Assembly (NCBI GenBank): GCA_007922305.1
Contig: ML677343.1
Location: 29,455,915-29,519,914, forward strand
Source: Dermatemys mawii
Lineage: Eukaryota > Chordata > Testudines > Dermatemydidae
Direction of reading: 5' to 3'
DNA length: 64,000 nt
How positions within the stretch are numbered: position 1 is the stretch's first letter; every line of letters begins with the position of its first letter. Under the pieces are notes generated by a model, which saw only the letters and a list, made by a program, of their open reading frames with translations, made no database searches and was not told the origin of the DNA. Shown here piece after piece: positions 45,550 through 57,045 of the stretch. A program made the position numbers and the translations under genes.

Positions 45550-47165
45550 TACATCACATGTGCACATGCTTCCTGGTTGCCATCTGACTTTGTATTGCAA
45601 ATGACAAGCCAAAAGAACCCATTCCGTGGAATATAGACATTGCAGCCAGGAGCTGGCAGTCCTTCACAGACAATATTGGTGCAGCAGATTTTTTTGGAGC
45701 ATATACCCACCATTACTTGCTGGTAGTGGCTGTTTGCCTTCAGGATCAACAGGACTAGAAAATGCTTCATTGCAGTCACACAGCGGGTTTTCTTTTTCCT
45801 TGACGTTCAAGAGGTGCAGCAGAAAATGAGATTCTCTCCAGATTGATTCACACAATGGCCAAAGAGGTCACAGCGGCTGACGGTAAACTGTGTGACCTGC
45901 CCATTTCCCAGTAAGGTTCCAGCTGTTGATGCCAGCACCCAGGCAACGGGAAAAGAGGTAACTGGGTCTCCAAAGAGGGGGAATTAGAGGTTTTGGTTTG
46001 GCCTGGCTACGTTTGGATACTTTCTGAATTTTTTAAAAAAACAACAACTCTGAGACAAACTTTAAATTAAAAAACCCAAACCGGCCTTTGATTTCTTCTC
46101 TGAAATGACATCACTGCATACCCAGGGCAGCCACAAAGCACGACTGCCATCATGGGCTTGACTCTGGGAAGATGTATCACTTCCCTTTGAGAAATATGGA
46201 AGGTATGGCCACTAATCCCAGTCTGCTCTGAGCCAGCTTTTTTGCAGCGGGATTCTTCTGAGCTTTTTTTTAATTTTCTTTCTTTCACACAAATTATACT
46301 ACTCCATGTAAGCTGGAAAGCTACCCACAGTGGCCAAGCGTGTCCACAATCATAAAGCAAAGGGAGGTCAGAAGAGGATGAGATTGTAGGAAAAAAAGGC
46401 CTGATTAATGCGGATGTGGGTGCTGGCATTCTGAGATGACTGGAAGGATGTCGCCTGAGTACCTCTGTTACTCATTGGCAGTCGCATTTGATCTCCTTGC
46501 CGGTTAACCCCCTGTGTGCCAAGCCTTGGCTATGTCCTCCCTCTCGCCATCCATTCATGACTTAACCCCATTATTTCCTTTGGTCCCCAGGGTGTAATAT
46601 TAATAGCATATGTTCCAGTGGTGGAGAGTTTATTCTTAGTCGGGGCAATCAGGAAATGCATTTATTTGTATGGTGAGGCAGTGAGGGGAGCTCAATTTTA
46701 TTTCTACAAAAGATCTTGTATCAGCGCCAAAACAGGCCACAGCGGAGCATGGAAAGTAATTTGCAGTTCTAGGGCAGTAAAATAACTTTGATCGAGTGCT
46801 TCAGATGCCATATAAAGTAGCATTCTCATCCAATCCAAGGCTGGCTGTGAGACAAAAAACAGTCCCCCCTCACCCCACCCCCCCCCAAAAAGTCTGGTTC
46901 TTTACTTGGTCATTCGCCTCTGGTTACTAATCTGCAAGAACATGCATCTATTGTCACTTCAATGACTAGAGCTAGGTCAAGGGAAGTTCATGTCAACATG
47001 AGCAGGATTCGGCCCTTACCCACTCCACAAACTGCAGGCTGTGCAAACAGATGGACATGGGCATAGAACAATAAAGATGGACAAAGAAATCTGCATCTTC
47101 CAGATATATACTAGGAAGCGTGCAGATCGTCTTTCATTCTTCCAAATCAGATGCATTACTGAAAT
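45550..47165. other. Unique stretch with a conserved-element candidate
   Basis: About 1.6 kb without an identified repeat. The segment 46430-46760 (TACTCATTGGCAGTCGCATT, CTTGCCGGTTAACCCCCTGT) is compositionally complex and a candidate conserved non-coding element. A 120-codon minus-strand frame at 46067-46429 and a cysteine-rich 76-codon minus-strand frame at 45549-45779 show no recognisable domain. The mononucleotide-rich patch near 46867 (C and A runs) is simple sequence. Confidence 0.4.
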
Positions 47166-47171
47166 CATACT

Positions 47172-47300
47172 TCATAGGTTTAATAGATTTTAAGGCCAGA
47201 AAGGACCATTAAATGTCTCATCTGGCCTCCTGTACAACACACACTGTCGGATTTCATCCAGTTATTCCTGTATTGAGTCCAGGAACTTGTCTGACAAAGT
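47172..47300 (-). repeat. CR1-like LINE 3' end, reverse orientation
   Basis: AGATTTTAAGGCCAGAAAGG, ACCATTAAATGTCTCATCTG and GCCTCCTGTACAACACACAC match the inverted 3' region of reptile CR1 copies as I recall it. CR1 is the dominant LINE of birds and reptiles and is usually 5'-truncated like this one. Confidence 0.55.
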
Positions 47301-47584
47301 TAACATAAAATGTTAATCAGAACACTTTTAAAATCTGTTATCCTTTAATGGCCCATATTTTAGGAAGGCTTTAATAGTACCTTTTTCCCTGTGTGAATAG
47401 CAGCTTGACTTTTATAAATGGCAGTGCTGCACAAAAAGGACAAAGGTAGGTTAAAAGTCCTTTTTGAATGCAGCTTGGCATTTGCAAGGCTAAAGTGAAA
47501 CCAGAAAAACAGAAACTCTTCACCTGCCAAACATATGATCAAGGTACAGCTTTGCAGTGAAAGGAGACTGAACATGACCTGTGA

Positions 47585-47955
47585 GCAGGGCGGGTTAGCC
47601 ACTGGGCCAACGGGCCCGTGCCCAGGGGCCTTGGCCAATTGGGGGGCCCCCAGAAAAATGGGCACACCCATGCCCTGACCCGCTCCTCCCGACCAGCGCT
47701 CCTGCCGTGGAGCAGGATAGGGGCGTGAGGACTTGCCCCACTCTCTCCGCCCACCTGGCGCTCCTGCTGGAGAGCGGGGGGAAGCCCCCCACCCCAACCC
47801 TGCCTGCTGGCAAGAGTACCGGGCAAGCCCCCATGCCCTGACCTCATTTGCCCAGCAGGAGGGTGGGGAGGAAGAAACTGCAGGTGGAAGGGGTAGGGAG
47901 GGGCCTCCACTTTCTCCGGCCCAGGGCCCCACAACCCTCTGATCCGCCTCTGCCT
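47585..47955. mobile_element. GC-rich DNA-transposon-like element (GGCGGGTTAGCC end)
   Basis: The left end GGCGGGTTAGCCACTGGGCC and right end CTCTGATCCGCCTCTG are imperfect inverted repeats. GGGCCCGTGCCCAGGGGCCT on the left is mirrored by CCGGCCCAGGGCCCC on the right. The interior is C-rich with duplicated CCATGCCCTGACC. The 8-bp flanks (CCTGTGAG, CCTTTTAT) match at only 5 of 8. The longest open frames in the window (166 and 190 codons, minus strand) are products of this GC-rich repeat. Confidence 0.55.
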
Positions 47956-48358
47956 TTTATAACTTGCATTTGGTTTTTTTTCCAATTTAGCGTAAAGTAC
48001 ACAAATGCTGTGGCAGTGAGCACTGAAGGAAACTTCCAAATAAACTATGATTATGATCGATATTTATTCTTCTAACAGTAGCACCCACTGGCACCAGTTC
48101 AAGGCTGCATTGTGCTAAGCACTGTACAGACACACAAGAGAGTCACTGCCCCAAGGAGCTAACAATCTACATAGAGAAGACTGACAAATAGTGAGAGAAA
48201 CAAGGCATTATTAGAGTTGGTTGAAACTTTTAGTATTTTGAACCTTGAAAAATCAGGAGAAATTGCCACACATTTTTCATAAATTTTTTTCCACCAACTG
48301 ATCAATATTTATTGGAATTTAGGGGGTGGGGAGAATCTGGAAAATTTTCCAAAAAAAA

Positions 48359-48572
48359 GGCAAGAATCAGAGAGGTAGCCGTGTTAGTCTGGAATTGCAG
48401 AAGTGACAGAGAGTCCTGTGGCACCTTAAAGACTAACTAAAGCATTGAAGCATAAGCTTTCGTGGGCTAATACCCACTTCGTCAGATGCATTCGACGAAG
48501 TGGGTATTAGCCCATGAAAGCTTATGCTTCAATACTTTAGTTAGTCTTTAAGGTGCCACAGGACTCTGTCAC
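48359..48572. mobile_element. Penelope-like insertion B, head-to-head inverted
   Basis: The left arm (AATCAGAGAGGTAGCCGTGT, TCTGGAATTGCAGAAGTGAC, GTGGCACCTTAAAGACTAAC) is the minus-strand 3' end. The right arm (GTGGGTATTAGCCCATGAAA, TAGTTAGTCTTTAAGGTGCC) is the plus-strand copy. TTCCAAAAAAAA occurs at 48347-48358 and 48573-48584 and may be the target duplication, although its A-run weakens that. The arms meet near 48490. The minus-strand hammerhead core is intact; the plus-strand one has lost the start of its CUGA. Confidence 0.78.
48441..48493 (-). ncRNA. Hammerhead ribozyme-like motif with intact core
   Basis: On the minus strand CTGACGA (plus-strand 48479-48485) is followed by stem II (GTGGG/CCCAC around a TATTAG loop), then GAAA (48458-48461), a 2-bp stem III (GC-TTAT-GC, 48450-48457), then UU as the UH of a possible CUU cleavage triplet (48448-48449). 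All invariant core bases are present. Stem I is doubtful: GCAT before the core can pair with ATGC after it only if CA is bulged. Short stem III is typical of retroelement hammerheads, which often need a dimer to cleave. Activity is untested. Confidence 0.62.
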
Positions 48573-48669
48573 TTCCAAAAAAAATGTTTTTTTCCTAACC
48601 ACTTCTAACTTTTCTTATCCCCATTTTACAGATGGAAAACTGAGGTAGAGAAAGACTTTGCCTCCAATT

Positions 48670-49950
48670 AAATGCACAAATGCATTTGCATGTGCAAAAT
48701 CCATAATTTCATACACAAATGGGTGCTGTTGAAAATATGTAGGAGGCTTAATTACTTTTGGTTAATGGGAAAATCTTTCACAAATGAATATACCAATTTT
48801 TCAACCACTTTTCCAGTATTGCTGCTGCTTTGAAAATCGCTGTATGTATTGGACTCTGACTATTGTCTGCTAGTCAATACAATGGGAAGCATGATCAGAA
48901 ATTGAGCATTTAACCTGACAGCTAGTGGTTACTTACTGTCTGATGGCCGTTCAATTGCCTGTTTGAAATAATGTGGTGATTTCAGCCCACTTTCTTACAG
49001 ACAGGACTAATTGACACTAATTTTCAGGGTTGTCCAGGGTTCTCATTCTGGCAAGTTCATCCAACAAGGGAATCGCCCCTTCAGCCCAACTCAAAAACAA
49101 ACAAACCTGTAAATACCATTCAGCGTAGCAGTAGACTCTGAAGAACTAGCTTTTACCACCAGAAGTGTCTTTAAAAATGATAGGTTTTAGTTGCTCTCAA
49201 TCAACTTGGGGAGGATTAATGCTCAGTTATCATGCAATGTGACAGAGTTGTCTTGCTTATGAACTGCTGCTGATTCTGTGTGTACTGATCTGTCGAGCAG
49301 AAAAGAGCCAGAAACCTTTATTGGCTTCAGCATGCCTAGCGAAAGCGTCTGCCCTCTTATAGAAGATAAGTTCAGCCTTGTTTATTTTCATTTTGGCTAT
49401 TCAGAATGCTCAGTTATGAACTGTACCAGACAATGCTGCTGTGCCTTTAAAAAGGAAAGGAAGTGTGGGCCTGGCAAACCTAACTGGAGCAATAAAATAT
49501 AAATCTTTGTAATTGTTGTGGAGACAAAAAGCAAAACAAATGGCATTTAAAGTACATTGTAAGAAAATGTTGGAGATTTGAGGGAATGGTCATTAGCATA
49601 TGAAATCATTTATCTCCCATGAGTTAGGCAGTTGGATGGAGACCAACCCAATTCATTTTCTGTATTTTTTTCCTTTTGGGATTTCTTGGAATGTCAAAAC
49701 TACTGTTTTTCTTCAGAAGGACGATATTCTTTTAAGGTGATGGCAAAACACCACAGAAACAAGTTGAGAACTGCCAGCTTCTACAGTAACTCTGTGTGCG
49801 TGTGTATAATGTACATATGAAGAAATACATATGTGTACACACACAGGTTCCCATGCACATAACTGTGTGCAGAACTGCTCAGCCTTTGTAGAAATATTCA
49901 GTCTGTGGCTTTAGAACAACATGAAATTTTCCTGGGTCCTCTCTGCACTA
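48670..49950. other. Unique sequence, possible conserved element and a hairpin
   Basis: No repeat recognised. The part at 49220-49500 is compositionally complex and may be a conserved non-coding element. A TG/CA-rich segment at about 49790-49847 (TGTACATATG...ACATATGTGTACAC) can fold into a hairpin and looks microsatellite-derived. Confidence 0.35.
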
Positions 49951-49954
49951 GCTG

Positions 49955-50150
49955 TTATATTGTGCATTTCATCAGTAGATCTCAAATCACTTTACAAAGG
50001 AGGCAAGTATAATTACCTTCATGTTACAAATAGGGCAACAGAAGCATAGGGGTAAAATGACTTGCCCAAGGTCACTCAGCAGGCCAGTGGCAGAGCCAGA
50101 CACAAAACCCAAGTCTCCAGAATCCCCACCCTTCCTCAAGCCACTAGAAT
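49955..50150 (-). repeat. MIR/CORE-SINE copy, reverse orientation
   Basis: CTCAAATCACTTTACAAAGG (tail), then ATGACTTGCCCAAGGTCACT, CAGCAGGCCAGTGGCAGAGC and AGCCACTAGAATC. This is a clear reverse match to the MIR core and head. Confidence 0.85.
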
Positions 50151-50154
50151 CTTA

Positions 50155-50695
50155 TGTTAGTAGCTGTCACTGTAGTATTTGAGCACCTGGAAAGATTTGA
50201 TGGGCTACCAACTGTGTGGTCCCCTTAGCATGTCTGGAATACACCTTCCATCCATACATAAGTGTTCCCAATGATACACAACCATTATAGCAACCAGCTG
50301 TGTTAGATTTGCTTAGATTAAGACTCCTCTCTGTATACAATCCTTCACTGTGCCAGTCTCCACTAGTGCGGGAAGCTCACTGGTATAATAGCACCAAAGA
50401 TGCAAACACTCCTCCCACGATCATCTCAGAGTATACCAGTCACTGCTTAGTTGGCTTGTCTGACTCCTTTCTCTATTCCACTGCCCAGAGGTAAGGTTGG
50501 CTGGAAGACACTTGTATGCATGCTCAATTGCACACTATTTTCACAGCAATCAATTTCTTCACCTTGTTTGACTTAGTCTTATTCTAGCACTAATAGGTCT
50601 TAGAGGATGCCATAAGCATTTTTCATTTAATGCTCTATCCTCCTCCCATTGAAATCCATAGGAATAGGTTGATATCAAAATGCATTTATTTCAAG
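50155..50695. other. Unique sequence
   Basis: No feature identified in about 540 bases. Confidence 0.4.
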
Positions 50696-50699
50696 CACT

Positions 50700-50795
50700 A
50701 TGAGACTGATTCAAAATTCAAAACTCCCTTAGTTGTATTGAAGTGAATAGGAATAAAGGGCTTTCAGCACCTAACAGGATCAGGCCCTAATCAAT
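50700..50795. repeat. Old interspersed repeat (CTTTCAGCACCTAACAGGATCAGGCCC)
   Basis: TGAGACTGATTCAAAATTCA, GTATTGAAGTGAATAGGAAT and CAGCACCTAACAGGATCAGG. The last phrase is shared with 44525-44625. Confidence 0.55.
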
Positions 50796-50797
50796 AA

Positions 50798-51168
50798 AAC
50801 CTCACAACATGCCTGTGACATAGGACTGGTCCTCACTAGGGCGGGGGATCAACTGTAGATATGCAATTTCAGCTACGTTAATAACGTAGCTGAAATCGGT
50901 GTATCTACAGCCGACTTACCTGCCGTCCTCATGGCAGAAGCGGTCAGCGGCGTGCTCCCCCGTCGACTCCAGCTTGCGCCTTTGGCGAACTGGAGTTACG
51001 GAGTCAATGGGGGCGCCGCTGGTGATTGATTTATCGCGTCTTGACGAGACGCGATAAATCGATTGCCATAAGATCAACCTCTCCCCACGCTAGTGAAGAC
51101 AAGCCCATAGTTAAGTATTATAATGCCTATTTTGCAGATTGAGAAACTGAAACACAGATGTTAAGAGC
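50798..51168 (-). repeat. MIR-like copy split by MITE copy C
   Basis: CCTCACAACATGCCTGTGAC on the left and TTAAGTATTATAATGCCTAT, TTTTGCAGATTGAGAAACTG, AAACACAGATGTTAAGAG on the right make one reverse MIR/L2-like repeat once the MITE and one ATA are removed. Confidence 0.65.
50823..51106 (+). mobile_element. Harbinger-like MITE, copy C (ATA duplication)
   Basis: It starts GGACTGGTCCTCACTAGGGC and ends CGCTAGTGAAGACAAGCCC, giving true terminal inverted repeats (CTCACTAG against CTTCACTAG). ATA lies on each side (50820-50822, 51107-51109). The body has ATTTCAGCTACGTTAATAAC and GTAGCTGAAATCGG, and the hairpin GATTTATCGCGTCTTGACG/AGACGCGATAAATCGATT. The 284-bp element is inserted inside a MIR-like repeat, which confirms the boundaries. 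Confidence 0.85.
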
Positions 51169-51169
51169 T

Positions 51170-52715
51170 GGTCAAAAACTAGGAAACAAAAGTGTGGCAA
51201 TTTTGACAGATTTCAAAAATATGTGTAATTACCTTTGTATTATGTCATTTTCCAACTTTTCAATGAAAATGTTAGATGGATTATATGTTTATTTTCAAAA
51301 AAAAAAGCCACAGTGTGGATAACCTGACCAATCAAAACTGGCAATTCTCTCCCCATAGAAAGAATTGTACATAGAACAAAGTTTATTTTTTAAAACATTT
51401 CCATTAAACACCTCCCACCTGCATGCACAGAGAGGGGATTAATAATTTTGCGGTATCTGCATCCCCTCCCTCCCTGATACCTGAAGTGCAGGTAGCTAAC
51501 ACAGAAGAATTGCCTAGACTATGATTCAACCCCCTGTGGCAAAAGAAACCATGAATGGCAAAACTGAGAAGATGATGCGAGCCCAACAGGGACAGTTTGA
51601 AGTGCATCAGTGTCCTGCTGTTACCTCCTGTATATCTTGTACTGATCATAGAGGATTTATTGTCCTAAGCATTTGGCTGACATAGAATTCAGTTATGGAC
51701 CCCTTTGGGTCTCCTGAACCTTTCTCTGCTGGAGTTCTGTCCCAATCAAAAAGAAAATGGAGCCCATCTTCTGGGATTAACATAATCTGAAATCAGACCT
51801 CAATCTGGTGGGAAAACTATGCTTTTTAAATTATTTTTATTATTTTGGTTCCGAGGTTAACTAACTGCTTCCCTCACAGTACACAATGATATCACACATC
51901 TCAAAGCCTAGTCAGCTCACAGGTATCATGAATAAGGCTCATTCTTTTAATTTCGGCACCAGAAAACCGTGTTTCACCTAGTAAGATCGTTTCTAGCAAG
52001 TAAGTACTGAACAGTATCAAATGCAAATATTTTAAAATATGAGGTGGTCAAGAGGTGTGAGAGGCAAAAGGGATTTTGGAAGTCTGCATTAAGTCAACAG
52101 AACTGTTAGCAATGGGATAGTAAAATTTCACAGCTTTGCTTTGATCAGTATTTCAAAAAAATTAAGCTATAAAGGCAGAATGTCCTATGAACTGCAACTA
52201 AGAGAATCTTTGCTTCAAACATCTAATCAAGAAAATTAGAAAATTAAGCTGGTTACATTTTATTCCCAACTTTGCAAAATTAGTGTGCATATGATTTCTC
52301 AATGATAGTAAAAAATCTTGAGATGTTTCAGTAGTTTCTATCATTTAAGAATGGTTCAAAGTAATTGTAACCTTTACCAATTATTTACTGATTTAGACAT
52401 GAATGGCCAAATTCTGTCCTCAGATACAAACCCTACAACCCCTTTGAAATTAAGGGCATTCAATGTTGTTGGCTTCACTTTCCATTTAGAAGGGACTTTG
52501 AAAGACAGAGCAGCTAGGAATCCAGGGAGTGGATATGGAGGTGAGGGGATGTTTATTTTTCCCCACTGATTTTTTTTCTCTACTCTCACATCTCTGCTCC
52601 TTTTTCACAATCTCTCCTAAGTGGAATAGTCATTTATGATAGTTGTTTGAACTCAAATGCAAGCAAAATGCGTTGCTCCATATGAAGTAAAGATGGGACA
52701 GAGACTCAAAGTTCA
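51170..52715. other. Mostly unique sequence
   Basis: 51170-51310 is AT-rich and may be the degenerate MITE-like family of 29590. The rest shows no identified feature. Confidence 0.35.
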
Positions 52716-52719
52716 GATT

Positions 52720-52860
52720 GCATCTAGATTTAGGGTTAGGACCCTTATTCAGGGAAACATGAGCATGTGCTTAAATCTCCATTGAGGCTTTAAGACTTCA
52801 ATGGGACTTAAGCACATGCTTAAAATTAAGCCCGTATTTAAACACCTTTCATTAATAGGG
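52720..52860. repeat. Palindromic interspersed repeat (AGCATGTGCTTAA family)
   Basis: GAGCATGTGCTTAAATCTCC and GACTTAAGCACATGCTTAAA are inverted halves around ACTTCAATGGG. It is a MITE-like fold-back repeat, also at 57660-57810. Confidence 0.6.
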
Positions 52861-52864
52861 CTGT

Positions 52865-54050
52865 TTTCCTTGCTTCACACCCGTTAGAGACAGCAGCCAA
52901 GTGCAATGCTTAGATCCGGCTCTGAACATTCACAGCATTTGGAGATATTTGACTGTGGCTTTGGTTCAGGCCCATCGGATTTATAATAGATGTTTATTTG
53001 CTCTCTAACCAGAGTAATAATGTCCATCATAAGCATTTTCACTGTAAACCCCAGAATGCCTCTACACTAATTGAAAGACAGCATGAACTGATGGATAAAT
53101 CATGACTGAGAGATTGGCTGACATCCCTTTTGCCATAACTCATTTATTCTAAAGTTATCCATCAACTCCGTGACACATTTAGACATTTTGTGCTTCTTAA
53201 AGGTTTCTAAGGAGGTGAGAACCTTTTCTCATTAGGGAGAAACAATGAACCAGGGATCAAGCCTGTATGAGGCAAGGATGAAGCATTTTGCTCACCATGA
53301 AGAACAGCTTCAATATTTGTAAGACAGAGGATTAGGAAATTAGTTAAAGGTCAGAAATGGACTTTTCTTCTCTCTTCTTCCATTTCCATATACTCCGTTT
53401 CAATTGCCTATTATGGACAGTAGAAAAGTTGCCAGTCACAATAGATATCAAATTCCCACACCCCTACAAATGACTCAGGATCAAACGCTAACCAGCTTCA
53501 CCATTTGGCATGGGAGAATATCAAGTGGCACAGTGGGTTTGGTTCTTATCCACACCTCTTTGATCTTGAAAGAAGATTGGCCTGTGCAGGAGGTTACATA
53601 TACTTTTGTGACTGTCCAGTCAGTCTTCTTAGCCAAGGCAGAAATATCAGGAGAACAGTGTTTCTCAGGGAGCCTCCAGCCACCAGAAGTAAAAATACTC
53701 AGTGAACAGTTGCAAGGGTTTGTTTTTTTAAGTGACCCGACATTTTTGTATCTTCTTAAAAGGTCAGGCTAAGCATCATTTATCCCAAAAGCACTTTGAG
53801 CAATGAACAACTAAAATAAAACTGTTACGGACAAGCCTCCAGAAAATTCCAGAAAGAAAAAGAGACAATCAGGGACATTTCTAGAAAACCAGAAGACAAA
53901 GTTAAATAACAACTAGAGGAATAAGTCTCATCCTCCTTGAAACTCTTTTGCTTCTAATCTTTAAACTTTATCAGTGCCTTGGCATATCAACACCAGACTA
54001 AACAATGTTACAAAAAACGTGCACCAGGGAGAATAGGGAACAAAATCTGT
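52865..54050. other. Unique sequence, no gene recognised
   Basis: A 122-codon plus-strand open frame at 53404-53772 has no recognised domain. Confidence 0.35.
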
Positions 54051-54055
54051 CTAGT

Positions 54056-54705
54056 TCAGTGGGGCAGTATGATGGGATTGTCCACAGGGGAGTGGAAGGG
54101 GTTAATGGAGACCAGATAGGCCAATTATCCTAGTAGATTGAATTCTGAGAGGAAAGCCCTGATTAGAAGAATAGGCTCACCAGAACCTGTATAAAGCCAG
54201 ACAACTCACTACAGTTAGGGAACTGCTCCTGGGAAAGGTTGCTAGGAAGTAGGCTGCAGTCACTAACTCAGTGGAAGGCATTGGTAGGTGGGCAAACCCA
54301 GAGATTGGGGAAGTTAGATAGGAAGAAGCCCAGGGAAACAGCAGTAACAGGTAGGATGATAAAAAGACCTTGACTGCCTGTTATACAGTCCCTGGGCTGG
54401 AATCCAGGGTAGAAGGTGGGTTTGTGTTTTCCTACCAACCACTGGGGAGTGACAAGGATGTTGGAGATGCCAATCAGACAGCAGATCTGGAAAGACTGTG
54501 AATTCCCTGGAAGGGGAGGGACTTCATGACCTGGCCGGACCCATGAAGAGGAGACAGCAGATCCAGGAATGAGCATGGCCGCAGAGCGAGACAGGACAAG
54601 GGAAAATGGCACCAGACGGGGAGAAGAAGCCTGGCAGTGCTAATTCTCAGGATGACCAGTAGGAGGCACTGCGAGCATTGAGTGGACCCAGTGACAGGCA
54701 GCCTC
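54056..54705. repeat. Probable LTR-like or composite interspersed repeat
   Basis: GTATAAAGCCAGACAACTCA (TATA-like box) is followed by GGAACTGCTCCTGGGAAAGG. The right part reads GACCAGTAGGAGGCACTGCG and GAGCATTGAGTGGACCCAGT. These phrases resemble a long turtle repeat with a TATA box and primary-transcript-like layout. Ends and duplication not found; the overlapping minus-strand open frames of up to 114 codons are not genes. Confidence 0.45.
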
Positions 54706-54709
54706 TTTT

Positions 54710-56575
54710 CATTTGTATAATGCTTAGTGGTCATAGACTTTCTGTAGTCTTTTCTTTCTCCATGCTTGATCCCTTCACAAATCTACCAGATGTAAGGCCT
54801 GCTCTTGCCAACTCCTGCTCATGCAATCTGCCCTGGCAACTTCACTCAGAGTAATCATGCAAGCCTTGGCAAGGACTCCTCAGGAGAGAAAGGATTGACA
54901 GTACAGGATCCTTGCTCTGATACCATTCTTCAGGATGAGTTATCTTCTCGAGACAGGTCCAGAAATGATCTAGTAGTGAATATTCATTCTCAGTCCTGAG
55001 GTCAGAGCTGGGCAATCTTTGCTTGACTACACTATCCCTGGGTCAAGCCATTCATTTCCTTGAGTACAAGTAAGCATTATATGGAATATGTCAATGTTTT
55101 CCCTAAGTCTAAAGTGTATTTGTTGTTAATTACATATTGCAAATTGCTATTCATAAGGGCTCTGTCCACGGAACTGCTTGCAGGTCAGTTCCATTCTGTT
55201 CTCTGTACATAGAATATGTAGGATAGACTGCAGAATTGCTTTTTTATTTTTATTTTCCCCCCGGGCTTCCAAACTTTGAAATGTTCCAGTATCTGGTGAC
55301 TAACTTTGGTCAGTGCTCAACTCAGTGATCTGAATTCACCTCTCTTTGCAAACCTGCAGGTTATGCTGTGTTTACCACAAATTAGTTTCCCAGAAACCTC
55401 ATAACATCCTTGCAAGGAGTTTGTACACATAGCCAGCATATAAAGGAAATAATTCAAATGAGGTTAGCATCTTAACATGATTCACTTTCAATGTCCTGTG
55501 ATAGCATCAGCATTTTGTTTAAAACTACAGCGTAAGAAACTTTTGGAACTGTAAAACCTTTTGATGACTAAGTTTTAGTTTAGCGTTTACTTCTGTATCC
55601 TGATTATGATCCTCATGCTGCATTTTGAGGCCTATTGTTTCTCTGGAGCAGGTAATACAGGAGAATTGCCAGCTAGGTTGGGGATTAACAGAGGCACAGG
55701 CTCCTGGCTACAAATGAAATCTTAAATAAACTCTTTCTCTTCAAAGTGTTTCAAAGTTACAGGCTTTTCATAGAGCCACACAAATCGAAGAGGGGTGGTT
55801 GGGGGTGATTTTTGGTTTATTTCCCTCTCCCTCCCACCCCCTCACTCTTAAGCCGGCTGAGGCCTGGTTTCGGCACTCAGCAGTAGGCCTCAGGGAATCC
55901 CAGCAGGCTCGCTCTCAGCTAATCGGCTTGAGTTTTCACAGCTGAAATAGAAGACTCCACTAATCCCTAAACTGACCTTGCTGTGGCTCTTGCTACCAAG
56001 GTGCTATAGAATTGAGGCACCCTAATGCTTTTACAAACATCTGTATCAGGTCTGGGGTGAGGGAGAGCGAGCAAGGAACTTGATTCATTCCAAAACCATA
56101 CTATTTGTGGGTGGCAAAGGGAAATAAAGCAAGACTTTCAAAAGGGAAACCAGGAAGTGTTGCTGGTTTGGTTTGATTTGTTTTTTTCCATTCAGAAACA
56201 GTTGTAACATTCATCGATCTTAGCAAAAAAAAATTTTATGATAACGAACAATGTTTCAAACAAATTTCACATTTTTTTCAAAATAAGAAAATCAAGTTGG
56301 GTTTATTGCAACCTTCTAATAGCAGTGGAATCTAATGAAAACCTCTCTGTTGAGAAATTTTCCATCGCAGATGGTCTGGGATGACAGAATTCTTTTGCCA
56401 GGGGTTTCACCACACTGGAAAATTCATTACTTCTAATTCAGCTTCACAGCAAACTGTGGCCTCAGGTTTTGGATCAAATGCACCCCACCCTTTTACTTTC
56501 GTACCATATGCCCATTGTGAAAATCTGGTTGGGGAAAGAATTAGTGTGTTGCACGCTAGTAGCCAGAGTAACAGG
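54710..56575. other. Unique sequence, possible conserved element
   Basis: The part at 55840-56060 (TTTCGGCACTCAGCAGTAGG, CTCAGCTAATCGGCTTGAGT) is compositionally complex and a weak candidate for a conserved non-coding element. AT-rich repeat-like stretches occur at 56200-56370. Confidence 0.35.
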
Positions 56576-56579
56576 GTGA

Positions 56580-56900
56580 CTTGCCCCTTTTAAGGATGGT
56601 GATCTGGAGCCAGTCAGACCCAGTTTCCAAGGAGGCACATCTGAGCAGGCATCACCTGCTTCCCCTATAAAGACCAGCAGGAAGGTGCAGAGAGGGGATT
56701 CTTGGCGAGACCAGAGCAGGGAGGAAGAGAAACATGGAAAGGGTACAGAGGCTGCTGGAAGTCAATAGACCTCAGGAAAACAGCCTGGGACTTGGGGAGT
56801 GGGACTACGGGCAAGAAAGACCAGGGAGTGAGCTGATAAGAAGGTAAATGGACAGACTTGAGGAGGGACTTGAGAACTTTTATTTTGAATGTTTAGTTGA
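56580..56900. repeat. Probable LTR-like repeat with TATA box
   Basis: CTTGCCCCTTTTAAGGATGG, CATCACCTGCTTCCCCTATA, AAGACCAGCAGGAAGGTGCA and GGGATTCTTGGCGAGACCAG have the look of a promoter region followed by a transcribed leader, similar in style to 54056. Not firmly identified. Confidence 0.4.
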
Positions 56901-57045
56901 TTAAAAACCAGAACCCAAGAAGGGGTTTGCATGGGCAAAAGCGTGAGTGAGTTATTGAAGAAGCCCCTTGAAGTGGTACATTGAGGCAGGAGCCACTTGG
57001 CTGGCTGCCCTGAGGCACTGGTGGGTGGGAGGCATCTCACTCAAT

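Larger units (their letters stand above)
48073..48665 (-). repeat. MIR/L3-like copy split by later insertions
   Basis: The tail part (TGCATTGTGCTAAGCACTGT, GCCCCAAGGAGCTAACAATC) at 48073-48210 and the core part (CTTATCCCCATTTTACAGAT, GAAAACTGAGGTAGAGAAAG) at 48613-48665 belong to one reverse copy. Between them lie an AT-rich repeat (48215-48358) and Penelope-like insertion B. Confidence 0.65.

Noticed and set aside
45549..45855. Cysteine-rich short minus-strand frames with a hydrophobic start, possibly a small secreted protein exon
   Set aside because: Only 63-76 codons, two competing frames, no clear splice sites or family match. Kept only as part of an unassigned stretch.
47360..48039. Two longest open frames of the window (190 and 166 codons, minus strand)
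   Set aside because: They overlap each other in different frames within a GC-rich transposon-like repeat. Low stop density is explained by composition, and no domain is recognisable.
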